A DNA stretch of 64,000 nt from Microbacterium enclense (lineage in GTDB: Bacteria > Actinomycetota > Actinomycetes > Actinomycetales > Microbacteriaceae). The stretch covers positions 1 through 64,000 of the forward strand of contig NZ_RBZY01000002.1 in the NCBI RefSeq assembly GCF_004022425.1, read 5' to 3'. A program made the translations under genes and the position numbers. Within the stretch, counting starts at the first letter, position 1. Every line of letters starts with the position of its first letter. The notes beneath the pieces were generated by a model that saw only the letters and a list, made by a program, of their open reading frames with translations, had not been told where the DNA came from and made no database searches. Shown piece by piece: positions 55,074-64,000 of the stretch.

Positions 55074-56468
55074 ATGACCCCTGACCTGTCCCGGCAGGAT
55101 GCCGTGCGCGCCACCGCGTCCGACGGCATCCCCGCAGCCCTTGCCGATCTGGGTGCGCTCGTGCGCATCCCCTCCATCGCCTGGCCGGCGTTCGACCAGT
55201 CCGCGGTGGAGCGGAGCGCCGATGCCGTGGCTGAGCTGCTGCGCGGCACGGGCGTGTTCGAACGTGTCGACGTCGCACGCGCCGCGATCGCCGACAGCAA
55301 CGAGCTTGGGCAGCCCGCCGTGCTGGCATCCCGTGCGGCCCGCAACGGCCGACCCACCGTCCTTCTCTACGCCCACCACGACGTGCAGCCCCCGGGCGAC
55401 GAGGCGCTGTGGGATTCCCCGCCCTTCGAGCCGACGGTGCGGGACGGTCGCCTGTACGGACGCGGCGCCGCCGATGACAAGGCCGGCGTGATGGTGCACG
55501 TCGGGGCGATCCGCGCTCTCGCCGAGGCGCTGGGCGACGATCTCGACCTCGGTATCGCCGTCTTCATCGAAGGGGAGGAGGAGTACGGCTCGCGTTCGTT
55601 CGCGCAGTTCCTCGTCGATCACGCGGACGTCCTCCACTCCGACGTCATCGTCGTGGCCGACTCGGGCAACTGGGACGAGCGCACCCCCGGTCTCACCGTG
55701 TCGCTGCGCGGCAACGCGCGCTTCACGCTCACCGTCCGCACGCTCGCCCATGCGTCCCACTCGGGGATGATGGGCGGCGCGGTTCCGGATGCCATGCTCG
55801 CGACCGTCAAGCTCCTCTCGACGCTCTGGGACGACGACGGAGCCGTGGCGGTCGACGGTCTCGCGGTCCGCGACGCTGAGACCCCGGAGTACGACGAGGC
55901 GACGCTGCGCGCCGAGTCCGGGCTCCTCGACGGCGTCTCGCCCATCGGACGCGACAGCATTCTGAGTCGCCTCTGGAACAAGCCGTCGGTGACGATCACC
56001 GGATGGGATGCCACCCCGGTGGAGTCGGTATCCAACACCCTCGCGCCCGAGACGCGCGTCGTGATCAGCGCCCGCGTGGCCCCCGGCCAGTCCGCGCCCG
56101 AGGCGTTCGCCGCGATCGAGGCGCACCTGCGGTCCCACGCGCCGTTCGGTGCGCAGCTGGAGTTCTCCGATGTCGACTGCGGCGACGCGTTCCTCGTCGA
56201 CACGGCGGGGTGGGCGGTCGAGGACGCGCGCGCCGCCTTCGCCGACGGGTATGGCGTGGACGCGGTCGACGTCGGTGTCGGCGGATCCATCCCGTTCATC
56301 GCGGACCTCGTGCGCGAATTCCCCGGCGCGCAGATCCTCGTGACCGGTGTCGAGGATCCGCACGCGCGGGCGCACAGCCCGAACGAGTCGCTACACCTCG
56401 AAACGTTCCGCAACGCCCTCGTCTCCGAGGCCCTGCTCCTGGAGCGAATGAACCGCCGCACCGTGTGA
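55074..56468 (+). CDS. M20 family dipeptidase
   Basis: A 464-residue zinc peptidase of the M20/CNDP type. The first metal ligand is in LLYAHHDVQPPG, the shared Asp in GRGAADDKAGV, the catalytic Glu pair in IEGEEEYGS, another ligand Asp in VVADSGNW, and the dimerisation lid spans about 210-360. The last metal His is in GVEDPHARAHSPNES. It would hydrolyse dipeptides in the cytoplasm. The ATG at 55074 sits 7 nt after a TAAGAT box, and the longer frame runs through the divergent promoter. Confidence 0.92.
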   Translation: MTPDLSRQDAVRATASDGIPAALADLGALVRIPSIAWPAFDQSAVERSADAVAELLRGTGVFERVDVARAAIADSNELGQPAVLASRAARNGRPTVLLYAHHDVQPPGDEALWDSPPFEPTVRDGRLYGRGAADDKAGVMVHVGAIRALAEALGDDLDLGIAVFIEGEEEYGSRSFAQFLVDHADVLHSDVIVVADSGNWDERTPGLTVSLRGNARFTLTVRTLAHASHSGMMGGAVPDAMLATVKLLSTLWDDDGAVAVDGLAVRDAETPEYDEATLRAESGLLDGVSPIGRDSILSRLWNKPSVTITGWDATPVESVSNTLAPETRVVISARVAPGQSAPEAFAAIEAHLRSHAPFGAQLEFSDVDCGDAFLVDTAGWAVEDARAAFADGYGVDAVDVGVGGSIPFIADLVREFPGAQILVTGVEDPHARAHSPNESLHLETFRNALVSEALLLERMNRRTV

Positions 56469-56540
56469 TCGGCTCCACGGGGACGAGGCGGGCGTAGAAT
56501 CGACTCGTCCCCGCGACCGAACGACCCGAAGGGCCACGCC

Positions 56541-56906
56541 ATGACCGACACGACACTGTCGTCCGACGCCGTCACCCGCGAGCACGGAGTCGCCCTGACC
56601 GACGCCGCCGCCGACAAGGTGAAGAGCCTGCTGTCGCAGGAAGGCCGCGACGACCTGCGCCTGCGCGTCGCCGTGCAGCCCGGCGGATGCTCGGGCCTGA
56701 TCTACCAGCTCTACTTTGACGAGCGCTACCTCGACGGTGACAAGGTCGCCGATTTCGACGGCGTCGAGGTCATCGTCGACGACATGAGCGTCCCGTACCT
56801 CGACGGGGCGAGCATCGACTTCAAGGACACGATCTCGGAGCAGGGCTTCACGATCGACAACCCCAACGCGCAGGGTTCCTGCGCGTGCGGCGACAGCTTC
56901 CACTGA
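56541..56906 (+). CDS. erpA: iron-sulphur cluster insertion protein (HesB/IscA/ErpA family)
   Basis: A 121-residue A-type carrier that passes Fe-S clusters to target proteins. The three cysteines are Cys50 in PGGCSGLIYQLYFDE, and Cys114 and Cys116 in GSCACGDSF. It lies just before the cytochrome oxidase genes, as in mycobacteria (Rv2204c group), and could serve the Rieske protein QcrA encoded at the other end of the block. TAGAAT at 56495-56500 is a likely -10, so the leader is about 35-40 nt; AAGGGCC precedes the ATG. A terminator follows. Confidence 0.93.
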   Translation: MTDTTLSSDAVTREHGVALTDAAADKVKSLLSQEGRDDLRLRVAVQPGGCSGLIYQLYFDERYLDGDKVADFDGVEVIVDDMSVPYLDGASIDFKDTISEQGFTIDNPNAQGSCACGDSFH

Positions 56907-56940
56907 GCCCCGCCACGACGCTCCGGCGCCGAATTCGAAG

Positions 56941-56984
56941 ACCCCCGGGAACCGCGGATCACACCGCGAAAACCGGGGGTTTTC
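56941..56984 (+). terminator. terminator after erpA
   Basis: ACCCCCGG (56941-56948) pairs with CCGGGGGT (56973-56980) around an inner CGCGG/CCGCG stem, followed by TTTTC. Confidence 0.8.
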
Positions 56985-57074
56985 GATGCTTCGGTGCTGG
57001 ACGATTGGCCAGAGAACCGTAAGAGGTTGCTCTAGACTGTCGAGAGCAACATCCACGACCCGGAAAGGTGCACT

Positions 57075-57959
57075 GTGCCCTCCAAACGTCGCCTTCGTTG
57101 GGCAGCCGTCCCCGTCGGGATCGCTTCCGTCGCACTTCTTTCGGGCTGCACCACGTCGCAGCTTCACGGATACCTCCCCGGATTCGTCGACGACGGAACC
57201 CCCGCCACGAACCACACCGACATGGTCGCCGGTCTGTGGGTCAACTCGTGGATCGTGCTGCTGGCGGTGGGCGTCATCACGTGGGGCCTCATGCTCTGGG
57301 CCGTGATCGCCTATCGGCGTCGCAAGGGCCAGTCCGGCCTGCCGGTGCAGCTGCGCTACAACATGCCGGTCGAGATCTTCTACACGGTCGTTCCGCTGAT
57401 CCTCGTGGTCGGCTTCTTCGCCTTCACGGCGCGCGACCAGAACACGCTCGAGACCCAGTACGAGAACCCGGACGTCTCGATCACCGCCTACGGCAAGCAG
57501 TGGGCGTGGGATTTCCAGTACAACGGTGAGCGCGAGGACAACTCGGATGCCGTGTATTCGATGGGCGTTCAGGCGACGGCGACGAGCGACGGCTACGACC
57601 TCGACGACGTGCCGACCCTCTACCTCCCGGTCAACAAGACGGTGCAGATCGAGCTGCGCTCGCGGGATGTGATCCACTCCTTCTGGATCATCGACTTCCT
57701 GTACAAGAAGGACATGTACCTCGGCCGCGAGAACTACTGGTCGTTCACTCCCACGCGTGAGGGAACGTTCGAGGGCAAGTGCGCCGAGCTGTGTGGCGAG
57801 TACCACTCGGCCATGCTCTTCAACGTGAAGGTCGTCAGCGAAGGCGAGTACGAGGCGTATCTCAGCTCGCTGCGCGCGGCCGGCGACGTCGGCGACATCA
57901 GCGACCTGTCGCGCCTGCAGAACTACAGCACGGCCGACAGCACCGAAGGGAACGAGTGA
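57075..57959 (+). CDS. ctaC: cytochrome c oxidase subunit II, lipoprotein
   Basis: A 294-residue subunit that carries the CuA electron-entry site of the aa3 oxidase. A signal peptide ends in the lipobox LLSGC (Cys25), so it is a substrate for LspA. Two membrane spans follow ([36 protein letters not shown]), then the cupredoxin domain with the CuA ligands in [12 protein letters not shown] (Cys236, Cys240, His244, Met247) and [15 protein letters not shown] at 57033-57038 is a likely -10, and AAAGGTG precedes the GTG. It is first gene of ctaC-ctaD-ctaF. Confidence 0.96.
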   Translation: MPSKRRLRWAAVPVGIASVALLSGCTTSQLHGYLPGFVDDGTPATNHTDMVAGLWVNSWIVLLAVGVITWGLMLWAVIAYRRRKGQSGLPVQLRYNMPVEIFYTVVPLILVVGFFAFTARDQNTLETQYENPDVSITAYGKQWAWDFQYNGEREDNSDAVYSMGVQATATSDGYDLDDVPTLYLPVNKTVQIELRSRDVIHSFWIIDFLYKKDMYLGRENYWSFTPTREGTFEGKCAELCGEYHSAMLFNVKVVSEGEYEAYLSSLRAAGDVGDISDLSRLQNYSTADSTEGNE

Positions 57960-57961
57960 TC

Positions 57962-59725
<1,764 letters not shown>

Positions 59726-59728
59726 GCC

Positions 59729-60148
59729 ATGCGTACCAACGTCAATCTCTGGTGGCTCCTCACGGGCTTCTCGTTCTTCATCGCCGCGGTGTACGCGGTG
59801 TGGAACATCATCAGCCACGGTGGCGTCGAGTGGGTCGGAACCGTTGCGCTGGTCTTCATGGGCCTCATGAGCGCGATGATCGGGTTCTACATCGGCCGGC
59901 TGCTCAAGGCGCAGCGTGGTGCCGACCTCCCCGAGGACTCGCTGACGGCGGATATCGACGACGGTGACCCCGAGATGGGCGAGTTCAGCCCGTGGTCGTG
60001 GTGGCCGATCGTCCTGGCCGGATCCGCCGCGATCGCTGCGGTCGGACTGGCCGTCGGAAGCTGGCTCGTGCCGGTCGCCTTCGCGATCTTCGCGATCGCC
60101 ATCGTCGGCTGGGTGTACGAGTACTACCGCGGGTACTTCGCGCGCTGA
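59729..60148 (+). CDS. ctaF: cytochrome c oxidase subunit IV (actinobacterial CtaF)
   Basis: A 139-residue, four-span subunit found only in actinobacterial aa3 oxidases (MRTNVNLWWLLTGFSFFIAA start, SPWSWWPIVLAGSAAIA, YEYYRGYFAR end, all typical). It stabilises the bc1-aa3 supercomplex. Its ATG is 3 nt after ctaD, and the phosphatase gene starts 4 nt after its stop, so the four genes look like one operon. Confidence 0.95.
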   Translation: MRTNVNLWWLLTGFSFFIAAVYAVWNIISHGGVEWVGTVALVFMGLMSAMIGFYIGRLLKAQRGADLPEDSLTADIDDGDPEMGEFSPWSWWPIVLAGSAAIAAVGLAVGSWLVPVAFAIFAIAIVGWVYEYYRGYFAR

Positions 60149-60152
60149 TCTC

Positions 60153-60941
60153 GTGCCCCTCCGGTTGAACACGGCCGCCGTCTCCGATTCCGGCGCTCAC
60201 CGTCCCACCAATCAGGACGCCGCTTTCGCGGCGTCCTGGGGTGCGGCGGTGGCCGACGGAGTCGGCGGTGGCCCTTCCGGGGACCTGGCCTCTGCGGCCC
60301 TGATCCACCGTTTGGTGGCGACCCGCCAGGCAGAGGTGGATGCCGACGGACTCCTGGTCCGCATCCGCGAGGCGAACTGGGACATTCGCGCGCACGTCGA
60401 GCGGGATCCCGCTCTCCAGGGCATGGCGACGACGTTCACGGGTGTGTTCCTCGGGGCGGAGGCCGATCTGCTCCTCGCGCACACGGGCGACTCGCGTGCC
60501 TATCTGCTGCGTGATGGCGACTTCTCTCGGCAGACCCGAGACGATTCCTACGTGCAGGCACTCGTCGACCGCGGGATCATCTCGCCCGAAGCCGCTGCGG
60601 CACACCCCCGACGTAACATCATCACCGCGTCGCTGGCCGGTTCTGAAGGCGATGTCGTGTCCGTGGCGACGCACGCGCCGAAACGGGGAGACCGCTGGGT
60701 GCTCTGCAGCGACGGACTCACGGACTACGTGCCGGAAGCCGACGTGGAACGGCTCGTGGCCGGTGCCGACGATCCACGATCGGCTGCGTCTTCTGCCGTT
60801 GCTCTCGCGCTGGAGGCGGGTACGCGCGACAACGTCACCGTGGTCGTGTGCGACGTCGTCGACGACGACGTGCCGGCGGGGGAGGCCGTGTTCTTCGGCT
60901 CCGCGGCGCGGTGGTTCACCGAGGATGTCGAGACCGCCTGA
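60153..60941 (+). CDS. PP2C-family Ser/Thr protein phosphatase
   Basis: A 262-residue soluble metal-dependent phosphatase. The PP2C motifs are in order: SDSGAHRPTNQDA (11-23), VADGVGGGPSGD (metal Asp35), ATTFTGVFLG, LLAHTGDSRAYLLRDG, LCSDGLTDYV and the closing GTRDNVTVVVCDV. It has no membrane anchor or partner domain, unlike PstP. The GTG at 60153 lies 4 nt after ctaF, so it is probably made with the oxidase; the in-frame upstream part runs through ctaF and is not real. It may reverse phosphorylation by PASTA kinases; the target is unknown. Confidence 0.9.
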   Translation: MPLRLNTAAVSDSGAHRPTNQDAAFAASWGAAVADGVGGGPSGDLASAALIHRLVATRQAEVDADGLLVRIREANWDIRAHVERDPALQGMATTFTGVFLGAEADLLLAHTGDSRAYLLRDGDFSRQTRDDSYVQALVDRGIISPEAAAAHPRRNIITASLAGSEGDVVSVATHAPKRGDRWVLCSDGLTDYVPEADVERLVAGADDPRSAASSAVALALEAGTRDNVTVVVCDVVDDDVPAGEAVFFGSAARWFTEDVETA

Positions 60942-60977
60942 GCGCGGCATCCGTCATCGGGCGTCGTCATGGGGGCT

Positions 60978-61403
60978 CTACGCCCGCGCGGCTCGTGCCT
61001 GGCGGACGACCATGACCGTCGCATCGAAGACCCGCTCGAGCGGGCCTTCGTCGTTCTCGTACGGCTGCCCCTCCCGCACCCAGTATTCGTACCCTCCGAT
61101 CATCTCGCGGACCTGATAGCCCAGGCGAGCGAACTCCAAGGCCCCCTTCTGCCCGGCGTTGCAGCCCGGGCTCCAGCAGTACACGACGACGGGTGTGTCG
61201 AGATCGAGCTCTGTCGGGGCGCGCTCGGCGATCTGTGCGTACGGCATGTGCACGGCCCCCGTGATCCGCCCCTGTGCCCAGGCGTCGTCGCCGCGGACGT
61301 CGACGAGGGCGAAGGCGGTCCCCGCCTTCTGTCCTGCGTACACGTCGGAGGGGTCGGTTTCGAACGCGAGTCGGTTCGAGAAGTAGCTCTGCGCGTCGGT
61401 CAT
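60978..61403 (-). CDS. rhodanese-like domain protein
   Basis: A 141-residue single rhodanese domain. FALVDVRGDDAWAQGRITGAVHMP is the usual entry (DVR, then GHI-like GRITGAVHMP), and the active loop is VVYCWSPGCNAGQKGA with Cys76 as the probable nucleophile and Cys81 beside it. It would carry persulphide sulphur. A C-terminal extension (EGPLERVFDATVMVVRQARAA) forms a helix. The ATG at 61403 has a TAGCGT box 6 nt upstream and no ribosome site. Confidence 0.88.
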   Translation of the reverse strand: MTDAQSYFSNRLAFETDPSDVYAGQKAGTAFALVDVRGDDAWAQGRITGAVHMPYAQIAERAPTELDLDTPVVVYCWSPGCNAGQKGALEFARLGYQVREMIGGYEYWVREGQPYENDEGPLERVFDATVMVVRQARAARA

Positions 61404-61409
61404 CCTGTC

Positions 61410-61415
61410 ACGCTA
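61410..61415 (-). promoter_or_regulatory. leaderless -10 box for the rhodanese gene
   Basis: TAGCGT on the minus strand, 6 nt (gacagg), then the ATG at 61403. Confidence 0.6.
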
Positions 61416-61444
61416 GAGGGCCGGCCTCGGACGGGGGAGGGGCG

Positions 61445-61470
61445 AGGATGCCAGACGCCGACGGCATCCT
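61445..61470. repeat. inverted pair of the GGATGCC heptamer
   Basis: AGGATGCC (61445-61452) and GGCATCCT (61463-61470) form an 8-bp inverted repeat around 10 nt, between the rhodanese promoter and the qcrB terminator. Confidence 0.5.
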
Positions 61471-61504
61471 GCCAGGTTGAATGCCCCGTCGTGCAAGCTG
61501 GAAA

Positions 61505-61542
61505 CGACGGAACCCCGGTGCCGAGGCACCGGGGTTCCGTCG
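61505..61542 (-). terminator. terminator after qcrB
   Basis: CGACGGAACCCCGGTGCC (61505-61522) and its exact complement (61525-61542) make a stem of up to 18 bp. Read on the minus strand it ends in TTTC, so it stops the bc1 operon. Confidence 0.88.
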
Positions 61543-61549
61543 AGGCGTA

Positions 61550-63388
61550 TTACTCGCTCTTGTCGCCGCGTGGACGATCCTGCTCGCCGAGACCCTTCGG
61601 GGCCGGGAACTCGACCTCGGTGCGTTCGCCCACGGCGACGTGAGGACGACCCTCAGCGTCGGCTCGGGCATTTGCACCGGCGATCTCGTCGGCCTCTTCG
61701 TGGTCGATGTGGTCGAGCTCGTGGTGCTGGTGAGCCACTGCCGCGTCCAGCTCGGCCTGCGTCAGCGGGGTCAGACGGTCCTCGAAGAACCAGCGCGACA
61801 CCGACGCGCGGAGGTTCTGGAGCGGCGAGATCTGGCCCTTGGCGTTGGGGCGGACGACGAGCGGCTCGTACGTCTCGTTATCGACCAGCTTCCAGCGCTC
61901 GTACTCGTCGACGGGCTGGTGCACCTCGATGTACTCGCCGCCGGGGAGGCGCACGATGCGACCGGACTCGTAGCCGTGCAGGGCGATCTCACGATCCTTC
62001 TTCTGCAGCGCGATGCAGATGCGCTTCGTGACGAAGTAGGCGATGATCGGGCCCACGATGAGCAGAGCCTGGAGGGTGTGGATGACGCCCTCCATGGTGA
62101 GGTGGAAGTGCGTCGCCATGATGTCGGACGAGGCGGCCGCCCACATGACCGCGTAGAACGTGACACCGGCGGCGCCGATGGCGGTACGGGTGGCGGCGTT
62201 ACGCGGACGCTGTGCGATGTGGTGCTCGCGCTTGTCGCCGGTGATCCACGCCTCGATGAAGGGGTAGATCATGACGATGACGATGAACAGACCCAGGATG
62301 CCGACCGGGATGATGATGTTCCACGACCAGGTGTGGCCCCAGAGCACGAACTCGAGGTGCGGCGGGATGAGACGGAGCATGCCGTCGGCGAAGCCGATGT
62401 ACCAGTCGGGCTGAGTACCCGCCGACACCGGGGAGGGGTCGTAGGGGCCGTAGTTCCAGATCGGGTTGATCGTCACCAGCGCCGCGATCAGGACGATCAC
62501 ACCGAACGTGATGAAGAAGAAGCCGCCCATCTTCGAGGCGTACACCGGGAGCATCGGGTAGCCCACGACGTTGTTGTTCGTTCGGGCCGGCCCGGCGAAC
62601 TGCGTGTGCTTGTTGATGATCATCAGCATCAGGTGCACCGCGAGGAGCGCGACGAGGATGGCCGGCAGCAGCAGGATGTGCAGCGTGTAGAGGCGTCCGA
62701 CGATGGCGGTGCCCGGGAACTCGCCGCCGAAGAGGAGGAACGAGGTCCACGTGCCGATCAGCGGGAGACCCTTGATCATGCCGTCGATGATGCGCAGACC
62801 GTTGCCCGAGAGCAGGTCGTCGGGAAGCGAGTAGCCGGTGAAGCCCTCGGCCATCGCGAGGATGAACAGGATGAAGCCGACGACCCAGTTCAGCTCGCGC
62901 GGCTTGCGGAACGCGCCGGTGAAGAAGACACGGAGCATGTGGACGCCGATGCCCGCCACGAACACCAGCGCCGCCCAGTGGTGGATCTGGCGGACCAGCA
63001 GGCCACCGCGGAGGTCGAAGGAGATGTGCAGCGCCGATTCCATCGCCGCCGACATCGCGATGCCGCGCATGGGCTCGTACGCACCGTTGTAGTGCGTTTC
63101 GACCATGGACGCCTGGAAGAAGAACGTCAGGAACGTGCCCGAGAGCAGAACGACGACGAAGCTCCAGAGCGCGATCTCGCCGAGCATGAACGACCAGTGG
63201 TCGGGGAAGATCTTGCGACCGAGCTCCTTGACGATGCCCGAGATGCTGGTGCGCTCGTCGATGTAGTTCGACGCGGCACCGACGAAGCGACCACCGAGGG
63301 GCTTGCCGTTGAGGTCGGCTTTCGGCGGACCCGAGTAGACCGCCGGTTCGGTGGTCACGTTCTCGGTGGGGTGCGTGGCGGTGCTCAT
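61550..63388 (-). CDS. qcrB: cytochrome bc1 complex cytochrome b subunit
   Basis: A 612-residue menaquinol-cytochrome c reductase subunit. Eight spans are expected; heme ligands lie in VRQIHHWAALVFVAGIGVHMLRVF and in LYTLHILLLPAILVALLAVHLMLM. The quinol-site PEWY motif is PDWY here (GTQPDWYIGFADG), as is usual in actinobacteria. The C-terminal 130 residues are polar and Glu-rich, an actinobacterial extension. Its ATG overlaps the qcrA stop (ATGA). qcrB is the last gene before a strong terminator and faces the cta genes. Confidence 0.97.
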   Translation of the reverse strand: MSTATHPTENVTTEPAVYSGPPKADLNGKPLGGRFVGAASNYIDERTSISGIVKELGRKIFPDHWSFMLGEIALWSFVVVLLSGTFLTFFFQASMVETHYNGAYEPMRGIAMSAAMESALHISFDLRGGLLVRQIHHWAALVFVAGIGVHMLRVFFTGAFRKPRELNWVVGFILFILAMAEGFTGYSLPDDLLSGNGLRIIDGMIKGLPLIGTWTSFLLFGGEFPGTAIVGRLYTLHILLLPAILVALLAVHLMLMIINKHTQFAGPARTNNNVVGYPMLPVYASKMGGFFFITFGVIVLIAALVTINPIWNYGPYDPSPVSAGTQPDWYIGFADGMLRLIPPHLEFVLWGHTWSWNIIIPVGILGLFIVIVMIYPFIEAWITGDKREHHIAQRPRNAATRTAIGAAGVTFYAVMWAAASSDIMATHFHLTMEGVIHTLQALLIVGPIIAYFVTKRICIALQKKDREIALHGYESGRIVRLPGGEYIEVHQPVDEYERWKLVDNETYEPLVVRPNAKGQISPLQNLRASVSRWFFEDRLTPLTQAELDAAVAHQHHELDHIDHEEADEIAGANARADAEGRPHVAVGERTEVEFPAPKGLGEQDRPRGDKSE

Positions 63389-64000
63389 GAGCGCTCCCAG
63401 AAGCTGGGGCCGACGGGCTCCTGGAAGTCACCCTGGGCGACGAGGTAGCCCTCGGCGTCGACGGTGATGGGGAGCTGCGGCAGAGGACGGGCGGCCGGGC
63501 CGAAGATGACCGCCGCGCCGTTGGCGACGTCGAACTGCGACTGGTGGCAGGGGCACAGGAGGTGGTGGGTCTGCTGCTCGTACAGTGCCACCGGGCAGCC
63601 GACGTGGGTGCAGACCTTGGAGTAGGCGACGATGCCGTCGTATGCCCAATCCATGCGGTTGGTCTCGGGGTTCAGCTGCTCGGGCTGCAGACGCATCAGC
63701 AGCACGATCGCCTTCGCCTTCTCTTCGAGGTAGCCCTCGTCGTGGCCGAGACCGGCGAGCTCCTCGGGGATCACGTGGAACGCTGAGCCGATGGTGACGT
63801 CTGCGGCGCGGATGGGACGACCGGAGGGGTCGTGAGCGAGGCGCATTCCCTCTTCCCACATCGTGTGGCTGAGCGCCTCGACCGGGTCGATGTTCTGCGG
63901 AGCGAGGCCGCGGAACAGGGTGATGCCGGGGATCACCGAGGCGAGCAGCGCCGCGAACATCGAGTTGCGGATGATCTCGCGACGCCCGAAGCCGGAGTCC
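63385..64000 (-). CDS. qcrA: cytochrome bc1 complex Rieske iron-sulphur subunit (partial)
   Basis: The last 205 or so residues of the Rieske subunit; the frame stays open to the window edge (upstream residues read GFGRREIIRNS before MFAALL), so the N-terminus with its first spans is outside. The span FAALLASVIPGITLF is typical of the third actinobacterial span before the Rieske domain. The 2Fe-2S ligands are in CTHVGC and CPCHQSQFD. It passes electrons from menaquinol to the diheme cytochrome QcrC, whose gene is expected upstream beyond the window. Confidence 0.96.
   Translation of the reverse strand, partial: DSGFGRREIIRNSMFAALLASVIPGITLFRGLAPQNIDPVEALSHTMWEEGMRLAHDPSGRPIRAADVTIGSAFHVIPEELAGLGHDEGYLEEKAKAIVLLMRLQPEQLNPETNRMDWAYDGIVAYSKVCTHVGCPVALYEQQTHHLLCPCHQSQFDVANGAAVIFGPAARPLPQLPITVDAEGYLVAQGDFQEPVGPSFWERS

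Overview
The window is high-GC actinobacterial chromosome and reads as Microbacteriaceae, most likely Microbacterium or a near relative. The reasons are coding with almost all G/C third positions, many GTG starts, a dcw cluster with ftsQ-ftsZ-yggS-sepF-yggT-wag31 and no ftsA, MinD/ParA-like and PASTA-kinase genes of actinobacterial type, and aa3/bc1 respiratory genes with actinobacterial features. The order of many blocks matches what I remember of the Mycobacterium tuberculosis Rv2145c-Rv2206 and Corynebacterium cg2361-cg2410 regions. Genus is inference; family-level placement is firmer. No tRNA, rRNA, IS element, prophage or CRISPR array is visible. This is conserved core chromosome, so the novelty lies in regulatory and whole-sequence signals rather than in accessory genes.

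Layout. 1-11.4 kb: mixed metabolic genes (end of a secreted CBM2-like protein, alpha/beta hydrolase, mismatch glycosylase, prepilin peptidase, YihY membrane protein, NAD(P)HX epimerase, glutamine amidotransferase, CYTH protein, lpd, copC) and the garA-ftsR-merR regulatory group. 11.5-19.5 kb: pyruvate carboxylase, a MinD-like ATPase with a very long acidic tail, peptide deformylase and fadD. 19.6-27.8 kb: glucokinase, plsC, aroG, the PASTA kinase pknL-type gene, a LysM protein, an Rv2175c-like DNA-binding protein, idsA-like prenyl synthase and a DUF3040 protein. 28-44.5 kb: the division and cell-wall cluster mraZ-rsmH-ftsL-ftsI-murF-mraY-murD-ftsW-murG-murC-ftsQ-ftsZ-yggS-sepF-yggT-wag31, unusual in having no murE between ftsI and murF and no pgeF/yfiH after ftsZ. 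44.5-56.9 kb: lspA, rluD-like, NUDIX, dnaE1, an unknown membrane protein, hisD, nrdR, pyrD, DUF3043, M20 dipeptidase, erpA. 57-64 kb: ctaC-ctaD-ctaF followed by a PP2C phosphatase, a rhodanese, and the converging bc1 genes qcrB and qcrA (cut by the window end).

How the genes work together. The dcw block makes lipid II (MurF, MurD, MraY, MurG, MurC) and builds the septum and pole (FtsZ, SepF, FtsQ, FtsL, FtsW, FtsI, Wag31). The PASTA kinase and its Rv2175c-like partner lie next to it. GarA links kinase signalling to the TCA cycle, and Lpd and pyruvate carboxylase sit close by. CtaC/D/F with QcrA/B form the cytochrome bc1-aa3 respiratory supercomplex; CtaC is a lipoprotein that would need LspA.

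Main signals to re-examine. (1) About 19 genes have a TANNNT-type -10 box placed 6-9 nt before the start codon with no Shine-Dalgarno, meaning pervasive leaderless transcription; in at least four places the stop codon of the upstream gene is itself the start of that -10 box. (2) The heptamer GGATGCC / GGCATCC occurs about 100 times in 64 kb, several times more than base composition predicts. It is balanced on both strands, recruits otherwise rare codons, and recurs as inverted pairs between genes. (3) A nested three-stem structure around a perfect 18-bp palindrome, followed by three 10-bp-phased MraZ boxes, lies upstream of mraZ.
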